Shown here piece by piece: positions 55,401 through 63,077 of a stretch of DNA of 64,000 bases. Source of the stretch: CAVXWV01 sp963695415 (GTDB taxonomy: Bacteria > Chloroflexota > Anaerolineae > Anaerolineales > UBA4823); assembly GCA_963695415.1 (NCBI GenBank), contig CAVOGL010000006.1, positions 130,793 through 194,792 on the forward strand, written 5' to 3'. How positions within the stretch are numbered: the stretch's first letter is position 1; the number at the start of each line of letters is the position of its first letter. Position numbers and translations under genes: made by a program. Below the pieces are notes generated by a model. That model did no database searches and was not told the origin of the DNA. It saw only the letters and a program-made list of their open reading frames with translations.

Positions 55401-56487
55401 TGTATTCCTCCAACAAACTCGAACGGATGAAACCGGCATGGGCAATCTGGTAAGTAATGCCGGCATTGATGGGAATGCTGGTCAGCGTTTGCAAGTCAAA
55501 GATGAAATTCAAAGCCCGTTCGACGTCATTTTCATAAGCCAGTGGAGCGCCCCAAAAAAGCAATAAATTAGAACCTTTGTCCCCGAAGTCAATGCGTTTA
55601 TACAAACCACCATACCGGTCTGCCAGATCAAACATCGTGTCTGCAAAAGAAGCTAACTGCGTCTCGTTTCGTATTGTCGGCAGACTGATAAAAACATTCA
55701 CGATCTGACGGAATTCACCTGCACGCTGCAGGTCTCCAGCTCTTTGCTGCAGCAATGCCTCCGGGAAAAACCGTGACAGTATTTTAGGATCCGTTGCAGG
55801 GATGTCGAAGCTGACAGGTGCTGGTAACTGTGACACCTGTTCAGGCTGGAGCTTTGCTATGCGGACAAAGCTTTCCACACGTTCACCGGAAACCTGGAAA
55901 CGCATCTGCTCGAATAAGGCAAAATCCATCACAATCTCACCGGCTTTGGCGAAATGTTCAGCTTCTGCACAAACATCCACGGCGCTGCCCTGGAAGTAAT
56001 ACGTTGCTCTCTCTGCAACCGTTGCGGTCTTCGCAACCGTTGCCCTGGCATCTTCTGCTGAGGTCAAAATGCCCCAATGGACATCACCACCAGCAAGACC
56101 CATCTTTACCTGGATCTCAAAAGAGCCATATGGCGTTTGCACCTGGCGATTCTTCTCCAACAACTGCTGGATCTCCCAGGCAGCTGCCAGAGCCTGGGAA
56201 GACGTGTGCCCCGCATGCTCATCGACTGAGAACAGGGCGGTTAAAGCATCCCCTTCAATGGTGATGATCATCCCGTTTTGTGCATAAATACATTCTGCAA
56301 ATGAATCAAACACAGACTGCATAACGCCTGCCAGCACCTCAGCGCCATGTGGTCCGTGCGCCATCAGGGCTTCGGTCATCGTCGAGAAACCACTAATGTC
56401 GATAAACAAACCAACAGCCTGGAAATCACCCTTCATGTTTCCATGGGCATAATTTTGGTGAATAAAATACGGGATCAGGAAATACAA
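52444..56487 (-). CDS. Adenylate/guanylate cyclase-type domain pair fused to STAND ATPase and TPR repeats
   Basis: 1,347 residues. The first cyclase-homology domain (about 25-160) has FIDISGFSTMTEAL and the IEGDALTALFS strand. A second, weaker one (about 255-400) has IDFGDKGSNLLLFWGAP. An AAA/STAND ATPase follows (Walker A GEAGIGKSRLLH; Walker B PVIIFLEDVHWLD), then a helical region and some ten TPR-like repeats (from about residue 880). The TTG start at 56487 has AGAGGTAGAG upstream; an ATG at 56436 is the alternative. A single-polypeptide signalling regulator. It may be bound to nucleotide turnover rather than cyclic nucleotide output, as the second domain looks degenerate. Confidence 0.85.
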   Translation of the reverse strand: MYFLIPYFIHQNYAHGNMKGDFQAVGLFIDISGFSTMTEALMAHGPHGAEVLAGVMQSVFDSFAECIYAQNGMIITIEGDALTALFSVDEHAGHTSSQALAAAWEIQQLLEKNRQVQTPYGSFEIQVKMGLAGGDVHWGILTSAEDARATVAKTATVAERATYYFQGSAVDVCAEAEHFAKAGEIVMDFALFEQMRFQVSGERVESFVRIAKLQPEQVSQLPAPVSFDIPATDPKILSRFFPEALLQQRAGDLQRAGEFRQIVNVFISLPTIRNETQLASFADTMFDLADRYGGLYKRIDFGDKGSNLLLFWGAPLAYENDVERALNFIFDLQTLTSIPINAGITYQIAHAGFIRSSLLEEYTCYGWGLNLAARFMTAARRGEIWVDEGIMRKARHLFDFDFEGEKEFKGFARKQPVYILVERKLDDKSFFSGKMVGRQAELVRLEEFCEPLWRSNGDPLGNGKSPGAMVVLGEAGIGKSRLLHVFAEKLEDQGKPLQWATCQTDEILREPLNPIRYWLLRYFEQTEANPEARNKRSFNRILDDLIEETMVKHVELAEELDRTRSFLGGLVNLFWSDSLFSQLDPESRGENIQIALTSFFKAISLQKPVIIFLEDVHWLDEETRNFLPRFARSLLSDESQVYPVGILATARNRGRQALLGDNLPYDSILLDEVQPDDLVRMAANELGAPVSDDLGRLLIERADGNPFYTEQIIRYLQEGNFIEYRHDQYHLVEEYSQQPLPADVRSLLVARLDRLDLKVKNVVHAAAVIGREFAFNLLDGVLENEENLSEKVNNAEAASIWVALDEVRYLFKHNLLRDVAYEMMLLTQRKKYHARIVEAIERIYAGDLSQHFGQLAFHSETSGNDPKALLYLQKAGEQARDVYRNRLAFDFYRRALKLAGESERSLRFDLLVEIENLNNLLGNYSDHLGILDALAEILDEQSAMIGEEISLFDWQTRMARISDRYATYYMVIGDYAKAAELAEQAVGLAQEAGFHAGTLEATITWAMALYRQASYSLALDIVAEAIQTARQENELSWLGKLLNMSGLIAMETRELSSVQQCFEESRKIAQEVGNLMDEAMVLNNLGILAGSLGDYSQVLACYLESLAIAQKVGYRRGEGLVLGNLGWVSGILGDYTSSRSYCEQNLRINREVGSLEGEAYALINLSAAYIHIGETSQALSYLARANEIACDTGDRSAEAWSWTYQGHAWCAMDDLDAAARAYQHAVFIRRELTQENLAAEPLAGLARAALKKGEFDAARDYTDSILSYLDAGGSLEGTDEPLHIYLSCYQVLEKDRNQRAGSILQQAYQMLQSRAEKINDERMRRSFLESVPFHREIISEWEAAFQS

Positions 56488-56511
56488 CCCGACTCTACCT
56501 CTTCAGACGCA

Positions 56512-57324
56512 TTATTTTACATCTTCCTGATCAACCAGGCTGGCATAAGAGTCGAAAAGCTTGCGTGCCTGTGCCAGCTCCCCAAACCGGTCCTCTCCGG
56601 GTAAAAATTCCTGCCCCCAATATCCCCTGTAACCGGCTTGATGGATGGCTCGGACGATAGGAGCATAGGCAATCTCTTGAGCATGATCACCCCGCGCAGC
56701 CTGCGCATCCGCTTCGCCGGGAAAATCGCGCCGCGGGCTGCCGGCGATATGGATGTGGGCAACGGATTCAAGATTCTTGAGAATCAAGTCCAGGTCAATC
56801 CCACCCATACGCTGCAGGTGGTAAAGGTCAACCAGCGATTTTATCGCCGGCGAACCAACCAACCGGCAAAATTCGAAGATGTATTCCAACCCATCTGCCT
56901 GGTAATCTGAATGGTCGTAAGAATTCAAAATCTCAAGCGCTAAAACAATCCCTGAATTCTCCGCATCCTGAGCCAGTGCTTTCCCTGCAGCAACGGTGTT
57001 CCTCAGTCCGTTCTCATCTAATTGTCCCGCCCGGTTTCCAGAGAAAATGATCAGATGCTCTATACTGTATTCCTGGGCTGTTTTAATCAAGGAGCGTATC
57101 TGCTCAAGCAGCTGTGGGTGGTGCTCAACCCGGTTCAGACCGGCGGTCATCCCGGGCGCGGTCAGGTTCACCAGGGTTAAACCAGACTCACGGGCTGCCT
57201 GCCAGCGTTCAGGGGCAACCATCTCCACACCCAGGTATCCCAGGTCACGCAGCGTACGGTAATATTCAGCAGGATTATCTCCCTGACGATAAAAACACCA
57301 ATCAGCAGCAGATTGTTTGATCAT
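56512..57324 (-). CDS. Sugar phosphate isomerase/epimerase (AP-endonuclease-2-type TIM barrel)
   Basis: 270 residues. Metal and base residues of the xylose-isomerase-like barrel appear in order: Glu in LALEILNSYDH, Asp and His in SLVDLYHLQRMGG, His in AHIHIAGS and Glu in WGQEFLPGED. These match hydroxypyruvate isomerase/ketose 3-epimerase relatives. GGGAGGACG precedes the ATG. It stops 24 bases before the cyclase gene and lies after the deacetylase gene, so the three are probably co-transcribed. Substrate unknown. Confidence 0.87.
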   Translation of the reverse strand: MIKQSAADWCFYRQGDNPAEYYRTLRDLGYLGVEMVAPERWQAARESGLTLVNLTAPGMTAGLNRVEHHPQLLEQIRSLIKTAQEYSIEHLIIFSGNRAGQLDENGLRNTVAAGKALAQDAENSGIVLALEILNSYDHSDYQADGLEYIFEFCRLVGSPAIKSLVDLYHLQRMGGIDLDLILKNLESVAHIHIAGSPRRDFPGEADAQAARGDHAQEIAYAPIVRAIHQAGYRGYWGQEFLPGEDRFGELAQARKLFDSYASLVDQEDVK

Positions 57325-57389
57325 TATTTCGTCCTCCCAAAGACCAATCTTACCACCACAGGTTTATACGCACCCAGCAGGCAGGTGAA

Positions 57390-58148
57390 TCAGGTGCGGT
57401 TAGCGGCGATATAATCACCCACTTCAGCCACCGGAGCAACCCAGACATCCGGTTTCCTGCGGACCAGGTGATCCAATAACTGCAGAAAATCGGTCAGACC
57501 AACCGGCAGGTGCCCTTCATTGATTCCATGGAAGGTAAAAATCCCCCAGCCTTGCGCAGCCAATGTCGTCTCGACCAACCCGATCATGGCAGCGCCATCC
57601 TGGCGCTCCACGGGCCAGGAGGAGAGACGGTGCAGATCACAACCCAACGGGTCATTGGCGTATTCTCCCCGCGAGCGACCTGCGGCGAACATCCTGGCGA
57701 TAACTGGCACGTAGGACACACGGTTTAGACCATGCCCGACATCTGATTCATAACAAGGGTAGGCAAAACTGGTTGATGACTGGTCAGGGAACACTGCCTG
57801 AATTCGGTCTTGTGCTCGCTTAATGTCGCTCTCCATACGCGCCAGGTTGTAATCCCGCAGATTATTCCCGTCGAGCCAATCCGCACGCATGTTTAATGAA
57901 CACGGGTGAGAGACCGTGTGGTTGCCAATCTCATGCCCCTTTTGATGCACCGGCAGCCAGCGTTCGAGGTTTTCCTGCCAATCGAGACTCTCCCCATACA
58001 AAGTCCCTTCCCTGCGAGGGTTCAGGTAAAAGGTGGCGCGCAAGCCGCGTTCATTCAATGCAGGAATGGCTTGCTGCAACTGTGAGGGCATACCATCATC
58101 AAAGGTCAAAGAAACAGCGCAGCGGTAATTTTTCTTCCAGAAATCCAT
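57390..58148 (-). CDS. Polysaccharide deacetylase-family protein
   Basis: 252 residues, NodB-like. Motif 1 SLTFDDGMPS has the catalytic and metal Asp pair, and motif 2 GNHTVSHP gives the two His metal ligands. The C-terminal strand TFHGINEGH carries the last His. No signal peptide, so it may act on a cytosolic amino sugar or be a carbohydrate deacetylase-like enzyme. It is 34 bases downstream of the URO-D gene and 65 upstream of the isomerase. Confidence 0.88.
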   Translation of the reverse strand: MDFWKKNYRCAVSLTFDDGMPSQLQQAIPALNERGLRATFYLNPRREGTLYGESLDWQENLERWLPVHQKGHEIGNHTVSHPCSLNMRADWLDGNNLRDYNLARMESDIKRAQDRIQAVFPDQSSTSFAYPCYESDVGHGLNRVSYVPVIARMFAAGRSRGEYANDPLGCDLHRLSSWPVERQDGAAMIGLVETTLAAQGWGIFTFHGINEGHLPVGLTDFLQLLDHLVRRKPDVWVAPVAEVGDYIAANRT

Positions 58149-58182
58149 GATGACCCTCTCATACTGCTATTGTTCAATTTTA

Positions 58183-59169
58183 TTAAGGATTGCGAACATA
58201 CCCGGTCACCTCTTCCAGCAACCTGCGGTAGTAAACGTAATCGGCAAAGGGAACATCCTGGCGCACCCTGCCGTCTGCCAGGGGGATGAAACCTCCTTCA
58301 GCCAACATTGCTGGCACTTGTTCGAGCACTTCTCGGCGGATCGAGTCCCTCCCAAAGCGCAGGGCGTCCAGATCGATGCCCCCAACCAGGCGAAGCTCTT
58401 TGCCAAATTCAGCCCTGATGGAGGAGTAATTCATGGCGCCGGTCTCGCACTCACACGCCCACAGGCAGTTGAAGCCTGCCTTGAGCTGCGAAGGGATGAG
58501 GACGCGGGCGTTGGCGTAGGTGCGCAGGATGATGGTCCTGACGCCATGTTTTCGGGCAACATCAAGCACAGGTTTGTAACTGGAAAGAACCAGCTGCTCG
58601 TAAGTCCAGGGGGCGATGATTGGACCGTTCATCCCGCCAATCGGCTCGCTGAAAACAACGGCATCAACATTCACTTCACGAAGCACATTCTCCGCCAGGC
58701 TCGCAGCAAATCCAGCCTGTACCGCCATCATATCGAATATAAAAGCCGGATCATCCTTCACCAACCGGATTACCTCATAAAATCGCTGCCAATCGCCCAC
58801 CCCCATGGTCAGGAAAAAACCGTCATGAACACGCAGCATGAGCACATGCTCGCGGCTTGCCCAATCTTTGACCTTTTTGGGATAATCAGCCGGTAAACGG
58901 GAGACATCGTCCGCATCCAGGCAGGCGCGATATCTCTTCAGAGAGGCGCGGCTGGCGGGTAATTGCCCTGACCATGCACGCGGTCCCAGGTCCGGGCTGA
59001 TCTCTTCACGCCGGTCGGTGTGGAACAATTCTTCGAGGTTTTCGTGGGGCGATAAGCCTTGCCGGTACCAACGGTCGAGGACCTCCTGGCGGATACCTTC
59101 TTCAAAATACGGCACCCGGTCAGGTCGCTCGAAATTCATCACCGCATGAAACCTTTCCCTGCTGTTCAA
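58183..59169 (-). CDS. Uroporphyrinogen decarboxylase-family protein (third paralogue)
   Basis: 328 residues from the TTG at 59169, just after GGGGAGGATGT; the open frame extends through an 18-bp repeat array but that part is VPGRHR-type nonsense. The family opening is NSRERFHAVMNFERPDRVPYFEEG. SEPIGGMNGPIIAPWTYEQLV and VGGIDLDALRFGRDSIRREV follow. The C-terminal PLADGRVRQDVPF lacks the HxCxxC-like residues of the first paralogue. The first 50 bases overlap the end of glgA in another frame. Function not certain. Confidence 0.83.
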   Translation of the reverse strand: MNSRERFHAVMNFERPDRVPYFEEGIRQEVLDRWYRQGLSPHENLEELFHTDRREEISPDLGPRAWSGQLPASRASLKRYRACLDADDVSRLPADYPKKVKDWASREHVLMLRVHDGFFLTMGVGDWQRFYEVIRLVKDDPAFIFDMMAVQAGFAASLAENVLREVNVDAVVFSEPIGGMNGPIIAPWTYEQLVLSSYKPVLDVARKHGVRTIILRTYANARVLIPSQLKAGFNCLWACECETGAMNYSSIRAEFGKELRLVGGIDLDALRFGRDSIRREVLEQVPAMLAEGGFIPLADGRVRQDVPFADYVYYRRLLEEVTGYVRNP

Positions 59170-60763
59170 ACATCCTCCCCGGGTTTCGACCGGGCACCCG
59201 GCATGTCGTCCGGGCACCCGGTGTCGTCCGGGCACCCGGTGTCGTCCGGGCACCCGGTGTCGTCCGGGCACCCGGTGTCGCCCGGGCACTGGCTGCAGCT
59301 TTTTTCTCCATGGCGCGCCGGTACAGGCGCACATAAGCCTCGGCGCTTTTCTCCCAGCCATAATCCTGCGACATGGCAGACTGGATCATGCGAGCCATGT
59401 CTTCCTTACGGTCATAATAAGTGCTTACTGCCCATCCGATAACATAATAGAGAGAACCTGGACTGGCTTCCTGGAATTTAAAGCCAGTGCCGTTACCCGT
59501 GGCTTCATCGTACTGGATGACGGTATCATCCAGCCCCCCGGTTGCCCGCACCACCGGCAGTGTGCCGTATTTCAGTGAATACATCTGGTTCAGACCGCAG
59601 GGCTCATAGATGGATGGCATGACAAAAAAGTCACTTCCCGCCTCGATCCAGTGCGCAATCTGGTTGTGATAACCGATATAAGCGCCCACTCTGCCTGGAA
59701 AGCGCGATGGCAGCATGGCGTAGAAATTTTCAAGCTCGGGGTCACCCGAACCCAGAATGATGAACTGGATGCGCATGTCGCGCAGGACATCTTCTATACA
59801 TCTTGCCAGTAAATCGAGCCCTTTTTGCGAAACCAAGCGGCTGACAACCCCAAAGAGGGGTACATCCGGGGAGAGGTCGAGCCAGAACCGCTGCTGGAGC
59901 TCTCTTTTGCAGCGCGCTTTCCCCGAAAGATCTGCGGCGGTGTATTGCGCAGGGATCAGCGGATCAACTGCGGGATCCCACATTTCGTATTCAACCCCGT
60001 TCAGAATGCCGACGTAATCCTGCCCCTTGTTGTTCAAATAAGGAGCAAGACCGTACCCCAATTCTGGAGTGCGAGTCTCGTCCGCATAGGTCGGGCTGAC
60101 CGTATTGACGACATCCGCATAAACGATTCCGCCCTTCATGAAATTGATCCTGCCGTGGTCTTCGAATTTCTCCGAGACAAAATTGCCCGGCTGGAGACCC
60201 AGGTAGTTGTAATGGCTGGCATCATACACTCCCTGGTAGGCAATATTGTGAATGGTCAGCACGCTGGCAGCATCCCCGAGGATCGGGTCGTTCCAGTGCC
60301 AGATCTTCAAATAAGCGGATGCCAGGGCAGCGTGCCAGTCGTGGGCATGGACAATATCGGGTTTGAAGCCGGTGTCCCGGCAGTACTGCAGCCCTGCTCT
60401 GGTGAGGAAGGCAAACCGGCGAGGGTTGTCCAGGTAATCGTTGAAACGGGCATCATGGTAAATGCCGTACCGGTTGAAGTATTTGTCTGATTGGATAAAA
60501 TAAACCGGGAAACCCGTTTCTTCTGTCACGGACACCGAACACCATTCCTCCGTGTCCCCCATCCACACACTCATTGGGGCGTGTACAGGCACTATGTTGT
60601 AACGCAGCGTGTTTATGTTGGAATAAAGCGGCATGACAACGATGACGCTGTGCCCCATGTCTTGAAGCACACGCGGGAGTACGCCGAGCACATCCGCCAG
60701 CCCACCGGTCTTGGCGAAGGGTGCGCACTCAGCAGAGATCATCAAGATGTTCAGAAAAGGCAA
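59120..60763 (-). CDS. glgA: Glycogen synthase, GT5
   Basis: 547 residues from the TTG at 60763, which follows GGAGGAGTCGATT. The family start ISAECAPFAKTGGLADV carries the KTGGL nucleotide-sugar motif. Middle motifs VHAHDWHAAL and LTIHNIAYQG, then the C-terminal YEPCGLNQMYSLKYGTLPV and TGGLDDTV are intact. It adds glucose from ADP/UDP-glucose to glycogen. The last 60 or so residues (RTTPGA repeats and a PGR tail) are an extension made by the 18-bp repeats reading through; the usual length is about 480. The galU gene supplies UDP-glucose elsewhere in the window. Confidence 0.9.
   Translation of the reverse strand: MPFLNILMISAECAPFAKTGGLADVLGVLPRVLQDMGHSVIVVMPLYSNINTLRYNIVPVHAPMSVWMGDTEEWCSVSVTEETGFPVYFIQSDKYFNRYGIYHDARFNDYLDNPRRFAFLTRAGLQYCRDTGFKPDIVHAHDWHAALASAYLKIWHWNDPILGDAASVLTIHNIAYQGVYDASHYNYLGLQPGNFVSEKFEDHGRINFMKGGIVYADVVNTVSPTYADETRTPELGYGLAPYLNNKGQDYVGILNGVEYEMWDPAVDPLIPAQYTAADLSGKARCKRELQQRFWLDLSPDVPLFGVVSRLVSQKGLDLLARCIEDVLRDMRIQFIILGSGDPELENFYAMLPSRFPGRVGAYIGYHNQIAHWIEAGSDFFVMPSIYEPCGLNQMYSLKYGTLPVVRATGGLDDTVIQYDEATGNGTGFKFQEASPGSLYYVIGWAVSTYYDRKEDMARMIQSAMSQDYGWEKSAEAYVRLYRRAMEKKAAASARATPGARTTPGARTTPGARTTPGARTTCRVPGRNPGRMFEQQGKVSCGDEFRAT
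59187..59292 (+). repeat. 18-bp tandem repeats across the glgA end
   Basis: Unit GTCGTCCGGGCACCCGGT four times perfectly (59205-59276) with degenerate units on both sides. Each holds a small palindrome CCGGG-CA-CCCGG. The array encodes the TTPGAR tail of GlgA and ends just ahead of the URO-D ribosome site. Confidence 0.85.
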
Positions 60764-60812
60764 AATCGACTCCTCCAACCAGTCTTGCTTCCAGTCTACT
60801 CGCACGGAGGAG

Positions 60813-60857
60813 GCCTGTCAAGACAGTGCCTGTCAAGACAGGGCCTGTCTTGTCAGG
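60813..60857 (+). repeat. Three 15-bp repeats upstream of glgA
   Basis: GCCTGTCAAGACAGT, GCCTGTCAAGACAGG and GCCTGTCTTGTCAGG in tandem. The units are near-palindromic (CCTGTC/GACAGG), so each can form a hairpin. They lie 50 bases upstream of the glgA start. Confidence 0.8.
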
Positions 60858-60911
60858 GACTGTATACAAGCGAATGTCATTTCAGCGGATGCCAGTAAGG
60901 GATTAAGTAGA

Positions 60912-60935
60912 AACCGCTCCCTTTCGAGAGCGGTT
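60912..60935 (-). terminator. Hairpin downstream of cspA
   Basis: AACCGCTC pairs with GAGCGGTT around an 8-base loop; on the minus strand it ends with TTT. It lies 60 bases past the cspA stop and is a likely intrinsic terminator for it. Confidence 0.6.
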
Positions 60936-60994
60936 CTTATTCGATTGTGGAACCCAACCTACCGCCGAAACGACCGGTTGGATAAGTTGAGATC

Positions 60995-61204
60995 TTAAAC
61001 TGGAACTACGTTGGCAGCCTGGAGACCCCGGGGACCTTCCTCGATCACAAATTCCACCTGATCGCCTTCATTCAGGCGCCGGTAACCATCCATCTGGATG
61101 GCAGTGAAGTGAACGAAAACATCGTCACCTTCATCCCGCCCAATAAAGCCGTAGCCCTTTGAGGCATTGAACCACTTCACTGTACCACGAATACGTTCTG
61201 ACAT
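60995..61204 (-). CDS. cspA: Cold-shock protein
   Basis: 69-residue single-strand nucleic acid binding beta-barrel. RNP1-like GYGFIG and RNP2-like DVFVHF are intact; the KWFNASKGYGFI start is canonical. It acts as an RNA chaperone. AGAAAGAAGA lies before the ATG. An IS insertion stops just upstream of its promoter. Confidence 0.96.
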   Translation of the reverse strand: MSERIRGTVKWFNASKGYGFIGRDEGDDVFVHFTAIQMDGYRRLNEGDQVEFVIEEGPRGLQAANVVPV

Positions 61205-61278
61205 TCTTCTTTCTCCATACTAAAAAAATCCGCAGCAAATCAAGCGCCGCGTACACCGTTTTATACAGTGCGGCGAAA

Positions 61279-61307
61279 AGGGTATCATGTCTTTGGAATG
61301 GTGTCAA
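61279..61307 (-). promoter_or_regulatory. Promoter of cspA
   Basis: On the minus strand TTGACA (61307-61302), a 17-base spacer and an extended TG-A-TACCCT (61284-61279). This leaves a leader of about 70 bases before the ATG. The left target duplication of the IS begins next to the -35 box. Confidence 0.55.
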
Positions 61308-61324
61308 GAATGTTGACACAGAAG
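61308..61324 (+). repeat. Left target-site duplication of the IS
   Basis: GAATGTTGACACAGAAG, identical to 62924-62940. Seventeen bases, longer than in most IS families. Confidence 0.75.
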
Positions 61325-62923
61325 TGTTAGCCCAAAGTAGTAGAGTCCCCTTTAACCAAAGTTAAAATGTCCCCTTTGAAAGGGACACAAATGGACGAAC
61401 TACTGAAGATGAGCAAACAAGAACTTACCCGATTAGAAGTGATGCAACGACTGAAAGACAAACGCATGACGCAGAAAGAAGCCGGGCGGATATTAGGGAT
61501 CAGCACCCGGCAGGTGAAACGGCTATGGAGTGCATACCGGAAGGAGGGAGCAAAAGGGCTGGTGAGTTGACGACGCGGCAAAGCGAGCAATAACCAACTG
61601 GATGCAGCGGTAGTGCAACAGGCATTGGATCTGATCCAGGAAAAATATGCGGATTTTGGACCCACTCTAGCCCATGAAAAGTTGGTGGAATTGCATGGGC
61701 TAAAACTATCCGACGAGAGTGTACGTCGCCTGATGATCCAGGAGGGGATCTGGAAACCGAAGCGAGCCAAACAACCGAGAGCACATCCAATGCGGGAACG
61801 TCGGGCATGTTTTGGGGAACTGGTGCAGATCGATGGCTCAGAGCATGCCTGGTTCGAAGACCGCGGGCCCAAGTGCACCTTGCTGGTGTACATCGACGAC
61901 GCCACCGGTCAGCTCATGGAACTATGGTTTGTGCCGCAAGAGACCTTTTTGGGCTACTGTGAAACCACCCGGCATTACCTGGAGTGTTACGGCAAGCCAG
62001 TCGCCTTCTACAGCGATAAACACGGCATCTTCCGGGTCAACCAGGAACGTCCGTTAGGGCTGAGCAGTGGATTGACCCAATTTGGGCGAGCCATGCAAGA
62101 ACTGGACGTCCAGATCATCTGCGCCAACAGCCCGCAAGCCAAAGGACGCATCGAGCGCGCCAATCTGACCCTGCAAGATCGCCTGGTGAAAGAACTGCGC
62201 TTACGAGGTATCTCGGACATGCAAGCTGGCAATGCTTACCTGCCCGAGTTCCGAGCAGATTTCAACCGCCGCTTTGCAGTGGCGCCCCGCAGTACCCATG
62301 ATGCTCACCGACCCTTACTCAAAACGGACTACCTGGATGTTATCCTGACCCACCAGGAAAACCGCACCCTCTCCAAGAACCTGACCGCACAGTACAAACA
62401 CGTTGTCTACCAGATCCAGACCAACCGCCCAGGCTATGCCTTACGCAACGCCCAGGTCACCGTCTGCGAAAATGCCCAGGGAGTGATTACGATCCGCTAC
62501 AAAGACATATCCCTCACCTACACCATCTACCACAAGGCTCCCCGCCAGGCCGAAATCGTCGATAGCAAAACCCTCGATCACCACATCAAGACCCCTTGGA
62601 AACCTGCTGCTGATCATCCCTGGCGGCGCTATGGACAACTTCCCAACAGCAACCACTCAGCGGAGGTTTCTCCCAATGGCGTTGATTGAGCTACCCCATC
62701 TATTGAGTTTTTCGCTTTTGGCCAAAAACAGGGCAGATACCAAAGAGCAGAGCGTGTTTCGCTCTGCCCTGTCTTCGGCCTCGTGTCGGCGCTCCGGTTG
62801 CTCTCCAGCAGTGCCGTACCCTCCGCACGAGTGCCTAAAGTCTACCAGTTCCAATCACCCTCCCCTAACAAAGGGGACATTTCTACTTTGTCAAATAGGG
62901 GACATTTCTACTTTGGGTTGACA
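61325..62923 (+). mobile_element. Insertion sequence, ISNCY/IS1202-type
   Basis: 1,599-bp element. Left end TGTTAGCCCAAAGTAG and right end, read inward on the minus strand, TGTCAACCCAAAGTAG form imperfect terminal inverted repeats. Each end also holds a second internal copy of the CAAAGT/AATGTCCCCTTT motif (61356-61378 and 62868-62891). It carries one transposase gene with a stop codon and is flanked by 17-bp target duplications. The family assignment rests on the transposase. It inserted between the cspA promoter and an older IS relic. Confidence 0.85.
61391..62689 (+). pseudogene. ISNCY-type transposase with in-frame stop
   Basis: 432 codons in one frame with a TGA at 61568-61570 after LVS. 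The N-terminal helix-turn-helix (RMTQKEAGRILGISTRQVKRLW) and the catalytic DDE-type part (QIDGSEHAWFEDRGP, IDDATGQL, CANSPQAKGRIERAN) are otherwise intact, and RRGKASNN continues the frame right after the stop. A single nonsense mutation therefore disables it. A start at 61613 would give only the C-terminal part without the DNA-binding helix. Confidence 0.85.
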
Positions 62924-62940
62924 GAATGTTGACACAGAAG
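62924..62940 (+). repeat. Right target-site duplication of the IS
   Basis: Second copy of GAATGTTGACACAGAAG directly after the right inverted repeat. Confidence 0.75.
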
Positions 62941-62950
62941 TTGACACAGA

Positions 62951-63077
62951 ATGTTTGTCAGCGTGTGTGGATGTTCAGCGAAATTGACAGCCATCCAGGC
63001 AGCTGAACTGCTGGGGCTCTCCTTGCGCCAGGTATTGCGCATGGCAATCGAGGCAGGGCTCCAAGAGCCGGGTTTAC
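62951..63077 (+). pseudogene. Relic of a second IS transposase (N-terminal part)
   Basis: The frame reads LTAIQAAELLGLSLRQVLR, a transposase helix-turn-helix of the same broad kind. In another frame the next bases give AHGNRGRAPRA, the GLAHGNRGR motif that follows that helix in these transposases. The bases between have been lost and the rest of the gene is absent. Confidence 0.6.

Noticed and set aside
58147..58896. 249-codon plus-strand frame
   Set aside because: Antisense shadow of the third URO-D gene; the sense frame has clear family motifs.
59187..59292. Possible CRISPR array
   Set aside because: Direct tandem 18-bp units without spacers, inside a coding region, and no cas genes in the window.
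59825..60490. 221-codon plus-strand frame
   Set aside because: Antisense to glgA, with no recognisable domain.
62631..62921. 96-codon frame at the right end of the IS
   Set aside because: Covers the end of the transposase and the terminal repeat in another frame, with no ribosome site or domain.
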